The translations under genes and the position numbers were made by a program. 64,000 nucleotides of DNA from NCBI RefSeq assembly GCF_021412625.1, contig NZ_JAKCFI010000007.1, positions 248,001 to 312,000 on the forward strand. The letters are read 5' to 3'. This document shows positions 53,516 to 61,781 of the stretch, in pieces; the stretch's first letter is position 1; every line of letters starts with the position of its first letter. The notes under the pieces were generated by a model. It saw only the letters and a list, made by a program, of their open reading frames with translations. It was not told the origin of the DNA and did no database searches. The stretch is from Myxococcus stipitatus (GTDB lineage: Bacteria > Myxococcota > Myxococcia > Myxococcales > Myxococcaceae).

Positions 53516-55930
53516 TCATCCGCGCGGGGCCTGGGTGGAGTGTTCGGCCTCGAGCTCCACCTGGTCCACGTAGCACCATCCCCAGTCCTCGCCCGGCTCC
53601 AGGGAGCGGATGATGGGGTGGGACGTCTCGTGGAAGTGGCGGGTCGCGTGCTTGTTCTTCGAGTCGTCGCAGCAGCCGACATGACCGCACGTCATGCAGA
53701 GGCGCAGGTGCACCCAGGTGTCGTGCAGCGCGAGGCACTCCTCACAGCCCTTCGTGCGTGGACGCACCGCGTGGAGCTGCGCCAGGTGGCCGCAGGGGCC
53801 CGTTCCCGGCCTGGGATGGAACTCGAGGGAGGCCTCGGTGTCGATGAGCTCCGCCGCGGTGCGAGGGGCGGCTGATGGCAGGGGTTCGTCCACGCCCGTA
53901 TCCCCCGTCGGGGGCACCCGGAAGAAGGCCGCGCACAGGGCGAAGGCCTCGGCCGTCCCCTTGAGGACCAGCTCGTCGCCCTCCTCCAACCGCAGGCGCG
54001 GTGACACCTCGCCCAGGCGCTGCCCTTCCCTGCGCACCTCGAGCACCATGAGGCCGCCGTTGGACTCCCGGATGAGCGACTCGAGGGTGCGCCCCACGGC
54101 GGCCGCGCCCGGGCGCACCGTCACCCGGCGCGAGTCGAGGCAGTCCGCGCCCAGCGCGCACAGCAACACGGGCTTCGAGGGCGCGCCTCGCAGGCGCAGG
54201 GCCGCGTAGTCCTCGCGGCGCACCGCGGCCTCGTGCTCCTCGACCTCTTCGGGAGGCAGGCGGTACTCCTCCAGCATCGAGGACAACAGGGCCACGAGGC
54301 TCTCGAGCTCCTCACACACGACGATGTCCGCCCCCACCTCGCGCAGGGGCTCCATGTCCACCACCGTCCGGACCCGCGCGATGATGCGCAGGGTGGGATT
54401 CTCCATCCGGGCCACGGCGACCACGCGGCGGGCCATGACCAGCTCGTCGTCCACCACCAGCAGGGCCTTCGCGCGAGCCAGGCCCGCCACGCGCAAGATG
54501 CGCTGCCGCGAGTAGTCGCCGCGCAGCACGGGCATCTGGTCCGCCTCGGCCTCGCTCGCGCCCTGGGGACTCAACGTGGTGATGATGAAGGGGATGCCCG
54601 AGCCCCGGAGGACGCGCACGAGCCGGCGCGCGCCTTCGCCGTAGCCCGCGACGACGACATGGTTGGCGAAGCCCGCGAACGCCTCGGCGGCGATGGCCTC
54701 CGACTCGTCCGTCGTGGGCCCCTGTCGCGCGACGGCCGTCTTCCGCTGATGGACGAGGCGCCCCGCCGCCCAGGTCCCCGCGCGCGAAAGCCCGGGGGTG
54801 AGCACCATCAGCATCACCGTCGCCGCGATGAAGGCCTGCGAGCCCTCCTCGATGCCCGCTGGGAACAACCCCAGCCGCCGTCCGCTGCGCTCCAGGACGA
54901 ACGAGAACTCTCCCACCTGCGCCAGCAGGAACGAGGCCTCCATCGCCACGGGGACGCGATACCCCAGGGCCAGGACGCTCGCGCCCGTGGTGAGGACCTT
55001 CACGCAGAGCACCGCGGCGATGGCCACCACCACCTCGGGCAGGTGCTCCACGAGGAAGCCGACGTCGAGCAACATGCCCACCGACACGAAGAAGGTGGCG
55101 CTGAAGAGGATCTGCAACGGGAGGATTTCGCCGAAGGCGTGCTCGCTGAAGCGGCTCTCGCTCACCAGCAGGCCCGCGAGGAAGGCGCCCAGCGAGACGC
55201 TCACTCCGGCGAGGCTGGTGAGGTAGGCCGTTCCGAAACACACCGCGATGACGGTGAGCAGGAACAGCTCCGGGGAGCACGTCCGCGCCACCACCTCCAG
55301 CAGGCGCGGCATCAGCCGGCGCGCGACGACGAGCACCGCGACGACGATGCCGACGGCCTTCCCCAACGCCCACAGCAGGTGGGTCGCGGTGTCGCCCTTC
55401 CCTGCCAACATCGGCACGAGCAGCACCATCATGACGACGGCGAGGTCCTGGAAGATGAGCAGCCCCAACGACACCTGCCCCACCGGAGAGGAGGTCTCGC
55501 CGCGATCTCCCAGGAGCTTGAGCACGATGGCCGTGGACGACAGCGCCACGAGGAAGCCCGTGAAGAGTCCCGGTCGCCACCCCACTCCGAACGGCAGGAG
55601 CAACGCCATCACACCGACGCTGGTCAACCCGACCTGGAGCCCACCTCCACCGAAGAGCAGCTTCTGGAGCTTCACCAGCTTCTCCAGGCTGAACTCGATG
55701 CCGATGCTGAACAACAGGAGGATGACGCCCAGCTCCGCGGCCGCGTTCACCAGCTCCAGGTCCCGCACGAGCCCCAGTGAGTTCGGGCCAATCAGCGCCC
55801 CCGCGAGCAGGAAGCCGACGATGGGGACCAACCGGAAGCGATGGCCGACATAGGCCACGATCGCACCGGCGGCGATGAGCACGACGACTTCCTGGAGGAA
55901 TGGCGGTGTGGCGGTCGCGAACGGGAACAT
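53516..55930 (-). CDS. Kef-type cation:proton antiporter fused to TrkA domains and a UBP zinc finger
   Basis: 804 residues from ATG 55930 (MFPFATATPPFLQEVVVLIA); the open frame upstream to 56182 has no membrane pattern. Residues ~10-390 are the 12-span CPA2 antiporter (GFLLAGALIGPNSLGLV; VALSSTAIVLKLLGDRGE). ~425-540 is a TrkA-N/RCK domain (VVVAGYGEGARRLVRVL, a Rossmann G-x-G). ~620-700 is TrkA-C. The last ~75 residues are a UBP-type zinc finger: CEECLALHDTWVHLRLCMTC, GHVGCCDDSKNKHATRHFHE, then HPIIRSLEPGEDWGWCYVDQ. It exchanges K+ or Na+ for protons; the RCK domain senses nucleotide or cation. The role of a zinc finger that binds ubiquitin C-termini in eukaryotes is unclear here. Confidence 0.87.
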   Translation of the reverse strand: MFPFATATPPFLQEVVVLIAAGAIVAYVGHRFRLVPIVGFLLAGALIGPNSLGLVRDLELVNAAAELGVILLLFSIGIEFSLEKLVKLQKLLFGGGGLQVGLTSVGVMALLLPFGVGWRPGLFTGFLVALSSTAIVLKLLGDRGETSSPVGQVSLGLLIFQDLAVVMMVLLVPMLAGKGDTATHLLWALGKAVGIVVAVLVVARRLMPRLLEVVARTCSPELFLLTVIAVCFGTAYLTSLAGVSVSLGAFLAGLLVSESRFSEHAFGEILPLQILFSATFFVSVGMLLDVGFLVEHLPEVVVAIAAVLCVKVLTTGASVLALGYRVPVAMEASFLLAQVGEFSFVLERSGRRLGLFPAGIEEGSQAFIAATVMLMVLTPGLSRAGTWAAGRLVHQRKTAVARQGPTTDESEAIAAEAFAGFANHVVVAGYGEGARRLVRVLRGSGIPFIITTLSPQGASEAEADQMPVLRGDYSRQRILRVAGLARAKALLVVDDELVMARRVVAVARMENPTLRIIARVRTVVDMEPLREVGADIVVCEELESLVALLSSMLEEYRLPPEEVEEHEAAVRREDYAALRLRGAPSKPVLLCALGADCLDSRRVTVRPGAAAVGRTLESLIRESNGGLMVLEVRREGQRLGEVSPRLRLEEGDELVLKGTAEAFALCAAFFRVPPTGDTGVDEPLPSAAPRTAAELIDTEASLEFHPRPGTGPCGHLAQLHAVRPRTKGCEECLALHDTWVHLRLCMTCGHVGCCDDSKNKHATRHFHETSHPIIRSLEPGEDWGWCYVDQVELEAEHSTQAPRG

Positions 55931-56284
55931 GGCGGGCGCGCGACAGCCTGCCCCATCCGCTCCTGTCCCCCTCGCCACGTCAGCCACGCTGTGTGTACCA
56001 GTCAGCGCCCGCGAGACGCTCCAGCCGGAAGGGACCGCATGAGCGTCCGCGGAACAACGCCTCCGAATGAACGACGGCCGACATCCTCGGGCGAGGACGC
56101 CGGCCTTGGAACTCGATGGGATGTCGTCCTGGTGGCGGGGACCGCCTGGGGGTGACGGGTCACCAGACCCGGCGGAGGCCACCTCGCCCCCAGGCGCGGT
56201 GGACGGTGCTCACGGCGGTCCCGGGAGGTTGCATCCGGGCCTCCGTGAGCCTGTCCCCATCCGCGCCTCGGGGCATGCGCTCGC
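55931..56284. other. Non-coding gap, nothing recognised
   Basis: 354 bases between the antiporter start and the M36 peptidase stop. Only arginine-rich GC frames are present; no tRNA, repeat or convincing hairpin. The antiporter promoter should lie near 55950-56050. Confidence 0.5.
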
Positions 56285-59200
56285 TCACCAGCAGTGGGGC
56301 CCGCGTCGTTCGCAGCGGTCGGAGCGGACGATGACGTTCACGGAGTCGCTGACCGTGGCGCTGCCATCGCTCACCGTGAGACGGAAGGTCAGCGTCTCGC
56401 CCGAGCGCGTCTTGGGCGTGGTGAACGTCGGGGTCAGCGAATGGGCCCCCGACAGCGCCACCGGCCTACCGGCCGTCTGGACCCAGGTGTACGTCAGCGC
56501 GTCACCATCCGCGTCGCGGGCGGCGCCATGGAGCGTCACGCGCGTGCGCTCCTCGGCGACGCGATCCGCGCCCGCGTTCACCGTCGGCGCGACGTTGACC
56601 TGACGGATGTTGACCGTCACCGACTGGCTGGCCGAGAGCGAGCCGTCGGACACGGTCACCCGGAAGGTGAGGACCGCGTCCGCGGAGACCTCCCCCGTCC
56701 TGAACGTGGCGGTGGCCGTATTCGCGCCGGAGAGGGCGACCGGCCTGCCGGACGTCTGCTTCCAGGCGTAGGTCAGCGCGTCACCGTCCGGATCGGTTCC
56801 CGTGGCCCGGAGCGTCGCGATGCTTCGCTCGTCCACCGTCACCGACGACGCGGTGACCGAGGGAGCGCGGTTCACCTGATGGACGACGACATCCACCGTG
56901 TCGGACACGCTGGCCACGCCGTCGCTCACCGTGAGGCGGAAGGTCAGGGTCTGGTCGAAGGCGACCTCCGGCGCCACGAAGCTGGCGGTCGGGGTGTCGT
57001 AGCCGAGCATCGCGACCGGAATCCCGGAGACCTGGGTCCACAGGAAGGTCAACGCGTCACCATCCGCGTCGCTCGCCGACCCGTTGAGCGTCACCGTCTG
57101 GCGCTCGTCCGCCGAACCATCCAGGCCCGCGTTGACCGTGGGGGCGCGGTTCACGTTCCAGATGCGAACGGTGACGGTATCCGAGGCGCTTTCGGCGCCG
57201 TCGCTGACGGTCAACCGCAGCACGAGGTCGGTGTCGCTGGTGACGTCCGGAGCGGAGAAGCTCACGCTGGCCGTGTTCGCGTTCTCGAGCGTCACGTCCG
57301 GCCCCGACACGCGCGTCCAGCTGAACGTCAGCGGATCGTTGTCGGCATCGGTCGCGCTGCCATGGACCGTCACGGCGGAGCGCTCGTTCGCCGACAGGTC
57401 CGGACCGGCGTCGGCCACCGGCGGACGGTTCACGCACACGTTGTCATCCCCCTGGAAGGAGGTGAACGGCGAGTTGTCGATGCCGCTGAACGTCAGGTCA
57501 TCCAGCAACCAGCCCGTGGCGGCCGCGGCGTTGTCCGTGCCGATGCGGAAGCGGATCATCACCTGCTTGCCCGCGTAGGCCATGCCCAGGTCCAGGGTCG
57601 CCGGGACGAGCGCCGGGAAGCCCGGCGTGGTGTCGACGATGGCCCGCTGACCGGCCAATGGGTTCAGGTTGCCGGCGTAGTTCTCCAGCGTGCCGCCGTA
57701 CAGGGACGCACCGATGTCGACCCAGTTCGCGCCGTCCTCGGTGATTTCGATGACGGCGCCGTCGTAGTGCTCACGCAGCCCCGTCGCGGGGTTGTCGTAG
57801 TACTCGAAGTCGTGGGCGTGGCGGAAGCTCAGGACGAGCGGCTCGGTGGCGCTCACTTCGAGCACCGGGGTGATGAGCGAGGTGTCCGACGGCGCGCCCA
57901 CGTCCTCGCCGTAGAACGCGCGGTTGCCATCCGCGAACCGCACCACGCCGAAGTAGTGCTCGTACAGCGTCGGGTCGGCGTACACGAACCAGGGCAGGTT
58001 CCCGGGCGTCGTCTGGACGTCCTCCGTCTTCGACGACTGGGGCCGCTCGTCGACCTGCGTGAGCACGCTCAGGCTCGAGGTCTGGTCGCCCGGCTGGCCC
58101 TGCTCGTCGTCGCGGATGGCGATCTGGAAGTTCGCCACGGACATGGGGGCGGCCCCGGACAACGTGACCGGGATCTCCACCGTCGCCTGGTAACCGTACT
58201 CGGGCAGGACCGGGAAGCGAGCGGAGCCCCCGTTGCCCAGCTGCACCCCGCGCGTGGTCGACAGCACCGTCACGCTCGCGTGCGCGGCCGGGGTGGCGCC
58301 GTTGTTGCGGATGGTGACGAGGATGCGGCCCGTCTCGCCATTGTCGAGGAAGCCGTCACGGTCGCACGAGGTGGCCACGAGGTCGTCGCGGATGACCGCG
58401 GAGACCAGCTCGATAGAGGTGCCCGTGAAGAAGCTCTCCACCACGCCCTCGTGATTGGTGGACGTGTACGGCGGCGCGACGGCGCCGACACCCGCGCCAC
58501 GCTTGGCGAACGCGCCCCACAGCAACAGCGCATCGTCGGGGTCCGCGGCGCGCGCCGCCGCGATGATGGCGTCACGCGCCTCGAGGAACGTCGGGGCGAA
58601 CGGCGTCAGCTTGTAGCCGTTGACCAGGTACTCCTTCATGCGGGACTGGGCCTCCTCGAAGGGGTGGGCCCGCAGCAGGGCGGTGTAGCACTCCCACAAC
58701 ATCGTGGCCCACACCTCGCCGGAGTTGTGCACCTCCGAGTTGACGCCGCCTGGCGCGATGGGCGCCGTGGTGGGGAGCGCCGCGGAGTCGGCGATGTGAC
58801 GGAACGTCAGGGCGTTCTTCGCCATGTCCGACGAGTACGTCACGCGGCGGATGCCGAAGAAGGTGCTGTCCGGGGAGATGCCGCGCGTGGCGTACTCGCC
58901 CGCCGAATAGGCGCCGTTCCAGTTCTCGTTGCCCGGGACGTTGACGTCCTCCGCGCGGGCCATCGTCAGCAGCGCGTGGAAGTCGCCCCAGCCCTCGCCC
59001 ATGGAGCCACCCTGGTTGTTGACCAGGCCGCTGGAGTCCCAGATGAGGCGGTTGCTGATGTAGTGCCCCCACTCGTGGGCCACGATGGCGTTGTCCAGCG
59101 TGCCGTCCACGGCCGTGGTCGTGCCGCGGAACAGCCGCACGTTGAGCCCCGTGGCCGCGCGGAGCTTGTTGCCATCCGCCAGGGTGATGCGGAGCGAGGG

Positions 59201-61018
59201 GATGGAGATGCCCGTGGCGCTGCCACCGAGGTCGGTGACGTAGCCCGGCTGGTTGTCCGCGATGACGACGCCGATGGCGCCCGCGACCTGGGCGTTCTGG
59301 ACCTTCACCGTGAAGTTGCAGTTTCCGCGGTCGATGAGGGCGACCTTCCCGGCGACCTCCGCCGCGTTGGTGAGCGGCGAGCAACCGTCCGTCGTGGTCG
59401 TCGTCGGGTCGGGGCTCTCGTCCGCGTCCAACGCGAGGACCAGGTCTCCCGTCACGTCGAACAGCTGGGGACCGAAGCCCGCGGCCACGCCCGTGCGGTA
59501 CTGCCCGGCGACGGGCGACGGCGCGTTCACCGTGAGGTGCGCGTTGCGCGGGCCGTTGAACAGGTACATCTGCATGCGCGGCGACGCACCGTCCGCCGGC
59601 GTCTGCATGTTGGCGTTGTTGATGCCGCTGTAGTCCTGCGCCTGGGCGCGGAGCGCATCCCCCTCCAGGCCCCCACGCCCGAAGTTGCTCGCCTGCGCGT
59701 TGCCGGAGGCCTCGTCGAAGCCGGAGTCGTAGAACCAGTCGTGCAGCCAGTTGTTCACGAAGAACAGGCTGGTGGCGGCGGCGGCGATCTGGTCTGCGTT
59801 GCCGTTCGGCTGGAGGTCGAACCGGAACGTCCGGTCGAACACGCCCGGAGCCGTCACGGCCGGACGGATGTCGCCCGTGTTGTAGTTGTCCGGCGCGACG
59901 AGATCCGCGTACGCGTCCACGTTGTTGCCGCGCGTCTCCGTTGCATCCGCCGCGAGCCAGGGGTCGTTCTGGCTGAACGGCGCGTTCTGGAGGGTGACCA
60001 GCGAAGGCGCGACGAAGGGCGGGACGAAGCCGGTCGGCGCCCCCACCGGGTGCGGCGTCGCGGTGGAGCCCGCGGGTCCGTCGTACGGCGTGTACGGCGC
60101 CGTGGTGTCGGCGAAGACGCGGTAGCTGAAGGCCGCGTGCGACGTCAGGTTCTTGCGCATCAGCAGCCGGCCGTCGACCGCGGACACGACGTACGAGTAG
60201 TAGTCGGAGTCGACGCTGTCCTCACGCCCCGTGTTGAGCTCCAGGTAGTACGCGGGGACGAGCGTCTGGCCCAACGGGTAGAGGACCTGCTTGGCGCGCG
60301 CGGGAATCAAGAGCCCGTCGTCGAGCGGCCGCGCGAGCGAGGCCAGCTCGTAGTGCGTGTACCGGTCCGAGGTCTTGAAGCCCGCCACGGGCCGCAGCAG
60401 GCCGCCCTCCAACGGGACGCCGGTGAGGTCGTGGTACGCCGTGGCGATGGCGGAGGTCGCGGGGACGCGGAACACGAAGCGCTCCGCCCCACCCTTCTTC
60501 GCGGGCGCCAGTTCGGCGACCTCCGGGGACAGGGAGCCCGAAACGGCCACGAGCGTGTTGTTCCTGTCGAGCAGGATGCGCAGGCCCTGTCGGAAGACCT
60601 CGATGCCCGAGGACTCCTGCGACAGCATGATGACCTTCACGCCACGGGCGCTCTGGCTGATCGCCGTCACCTTCGCCCCCGCCGCCTCGAAGGAGGACAG
60701 GCCATACAGGGTCGCGTGACTGGCGAGCTGGGCGAGCGCGGCCTTCTCCGGCGCCATGCTCGCGAAACCAGCGCTCAGGCTCGACTTCGCGCCCCCCTTT
60801 TCGGGAAGGGCCCACAGGAACCGGGGCGCGCCAGTCGCTTCGTCCCGGTGCGCGACGTTGATGCTCGCGTCACCGTTCACGGGCGTGAAGTCGGCGCGCT
60901 GACGGGCCGCGGGCTTCACGTCCAGGATTGCATCGTAGTTCGGCAGGGTCCGAGCCGTTGCACCAGTGCCCGAAAGCACCAGCGCCAGGCCAGATAGCTT
61001 GGCAACCAACTTTCTCAC
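56285..61018 (-). CDS. M36 (fungalysin) metallopeptidase with PA insert and four PKD-like repeats
   Basis: 1577 residues, GTG start with GGGAG upstream. Signal MRKLVAKLSGLALVLSGTGA, then a long FTP-like pro-region (LYGLSSFEAAGAKVTAISQS). M36 catalytic core: FFVNNWLHDWFYDSGFDEAS and, after an inserted PA domain (~540-620, NAAEVAGKVALIDRGNCNFT), the zinc motif IVAHEWGHYISNRLIW (HEWGH ~647) and GSMGEGWGDFHALLTMAR. A jelly-roll-type region follows (~970-1190). The C-terminus holds four PKD/cadherin-like repeats of ~93 residues (~1195-1572), each with N-A-G-A/L-D...DADGDALTF-W...FRLTVSDG. Secreted proteolysis is inferred; extracellular targeting is plausible. Confidence 0.93.
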   Translation of the reverse strand: MRKLVAKLSGLALVLSGTGATARTLPNYDAILDVKPAARQRADFTPVNGDASINVAHRDEATGAPRFLWALPEKGGAKSSLSAGFASMAPEKAALAQLASHATLYGLSSFEAAGAKVTAISQSARGVKVIMLSQESSGIEVFRQGLRILLDRNNTLVAVSGSLSPEVAELAPAKKGGAERFVFRVPATSAIATAYHDLTGVPLEGGLLRPVAGFKTSDRYTHYELASLARPLDDGLLIPARAKQVLYPLGQTLVPAYYLELNTGREDSVDSDYYSYVVSAVDGRLLMRKNLTSHAAFSYRVFADTTAPYTPYDGPAGSTATPHPVGAPTGFVPPFVAPSLVTLQNAPFSQNDPWLAADATETRGNNVDAYADLVAPDNYNTGDIRPAVTAPGVFDRTFRFDLQPNGNADQIAAAATSLFFVNNWLHDWFYDSGFDEASGNAQASNFGRGGLEGDALRAQAQDYSGINNANMQTPADGASPRMQMYLFNGPRNAHLTVNAPSPVAGQYRTGVAAGFGPQLFDVTGDLVLALDADESPDPTTTTTDGCSPLTNAAEVAGKVALIDRGNCNFTVKVQNAQVAGAIGVVIADNQPGYVTDLGGSATGISIPSLRITLADGNKLRAATGLNVRLFRGTTTAVDGTLDNAIVAHEWGHYISNRLIWDSSGLVNNQGGSMGEGWGDFHALLTMARAEDVNVPGNENWNGAYSAGEYATRGISPDSTFFGIRRVTYSSDMAKNALTFRHIADSAALPTTAPIAPGGVNSEVHNSGEVWATMLWECYTALLRAHPFEEAQSRMKEYLVNGYKLTPFAPTFLEARDAIIAAARAADPDDALLLWGAFAKRGAGVGAVAPPYTSTNHEGVVESFFTGTSIELVSAVIRDDLVATSCDRDGFLDNGETGRILVTIRNNGATPAAHASVTVLSTTRGVQLGNGGSARFPVLPEYGYQATVEIPVTLSGAAPMSVANFQIAIRDDEQGQPGDQTSSLSVLTQVDERPQSSKTEDVQTTPGNLPWFVYADPTLYEHYFGVVRFADGNRAFYGEDVGAPSDTSLITPVLEVSATEPLVLSFRHAHDFEYYDNPATGLREHYDGAVIEITEDGANWVDIGASLYGGTLENYAGNLNPLAGQRAIVDTTPGFPALVPATLDLGMAYAGKQVMIRFRIGTDNAAAATGWLLDDLTFSGIDNSPFTSFQGDDNVCVNRPPVADAGPDLSANERSAVTVHGSATDADNDPLTFSWTRVSGPDVTLENANTASVSFSAPDVTSDTDLVLRLTVSDGAESASDTVTVRIWNVNRAPTVNAGLDGSADERQTVTLNGSASDADGDALTFLWTQVSGIPVAMLGYDTPTASFVAPEVAFDQTLTFRLTVSDGVASVSDTVDVVVHQVNRAPSVTASSVTVDERSIATLRATGTDPDGDALTYAWKQTSGRPVALSGANTATATFRTGEVSADAVLTFRVTVSDGSLSASQSVTVNIRQVNVAPTVNAGADRVAEERTRVTLHGAARDADGDALTYTWVQTAGRPVALSGAHSLTPTFTTPKTRSGETLTFRLTVSDGSATVSDSVNVIVRSDRCERRGPHCW

Positions 61019-61409
61019 GTGGATGGACTCCCATGGCTTGCGCGGGGTGGGAGCCCCCCATGAGCGACTGCGACGTGAGTCCCGGACTCTCCTTCAGGGA
61101 CTCGGGTCCACCCCTGGGCAACTCCCGGGAGACAATTCGCCTCCCGGTGAAGACCTTAACACCCAAACAAGCGCCAGCTAAGGCGACCCTTCCAGATTTT
61201 AAACTCAAATCCTGAAAATCAACGTAATGACAAGTGTCAACCGCACCTGAAACGTCAGCAAATTCAGCGACTTGAGTTTCCCGCATGCGGGGGCGGCGCC
61301 GAGCCGGATTCTCAGGGTCCGGGAGTCGGGGCCCCACCAAGAACCGGGCGACACCCACAGTGCGCCCTCCCGCCAGCGCGCTCGCGCGCACCAGGGCACC
61401 CGAGCGCCC
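61019..61409. other. Long leader/promoter region of the M36 peptidase gene
   Basis: About 390 bases without a credible gene. The stretch 61150-61280 is much richer in A and T than anything else nearby and is the likely promoter and regulatory region of the M36 gene. It includes the inverted repeat described separately. Confidence 0.55.
61228..61240 (-). promoter_or_regulatory. Inverted repeat and -35-like box upstream of the M36 gene
   Basis: TGACA-AG-TGTCA (61228-61239) with perfect 5-bp arms; the minus strand reads TTGACA (61235-61240 reversed), a consensus -35. A clear -10 at 16-18 bp is not visible, so this may be an operator rather than a promoter. Confidence 0.3.
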
Positions 61410-61451
61410 AAAAGCAATCGGCCCGGTCATCACGAGGATGACCGGGCCGAT
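61410..61451 (-). terminator. Rho-independent terminator after the initiator tRNA genes
   Basis: Perfect 15-bp stem (arms 61417-61431 and 61437-61451, loop ACGAG) followed on the minus strand by TGCTTTT. It begins only 5 bases after the discriminator base of the second tRNA. Confidence 0.9.
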
Positions 61452-61455
61452 CCGA

Positions 61456-61530
<75 letters not shown>

Positions 61531-61556
61531 TCATGTGTACTGTCTTTAGCCTAACA

Positions 61557-61593
61557 CCAGAGACCCGGCTCTGCTTTCAAACCGGGTCTCTGG
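61557..61593 (-). other. Hairpin between the two tRNA genes
   Basis: Perfect 12-bp arms CCAGAGACCCGG (61557-61568) and CCGGGTCTCTGG (61582-61593), loop 13. No T-run on either strand, so it may mark an RNA-processing site in a two-tRNA transcript or a weak terminator. Confidence 0.6.
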
Positions 61594-61601
61594 CTTCGAG
61601 A

Positions 61602-61676
<75 letters not shown>

Positions 61677-61730
61677 TCAGCGGCGAGAGGGTTAGTACCG
61701 CCCTCGCCCCACAGCGTCAACTTCTATTTC

Positions 61731-61771
61731 CCGAGTGCTTCGACGTCTCATCGACACGTCGAAGCCCTCGG
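61731..61771 (-). terminator. Hairpin after the S1-repeat gene
   Basis: Minus-strand stem GCTTCGACGT/ACGTCGAAGC (10 bp) extended by CCGAG/CTCGG across one mismatch (arms 61731-61746 and 61756-61771), 11 bp after the stop codon. It is followed by GAAATAG rather than a T-run. Confidence 0.6.
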
Positions 61772-61781
61772 AACCGACAGA

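Noticed and set aside
56294-60997. 1567-codon plus-strand frame opposite the M36 peptidase.
   Set aside because: The minus strand carries a full set of peptidase motifs; the plus frame is rich in R, G, V, H without any domain.
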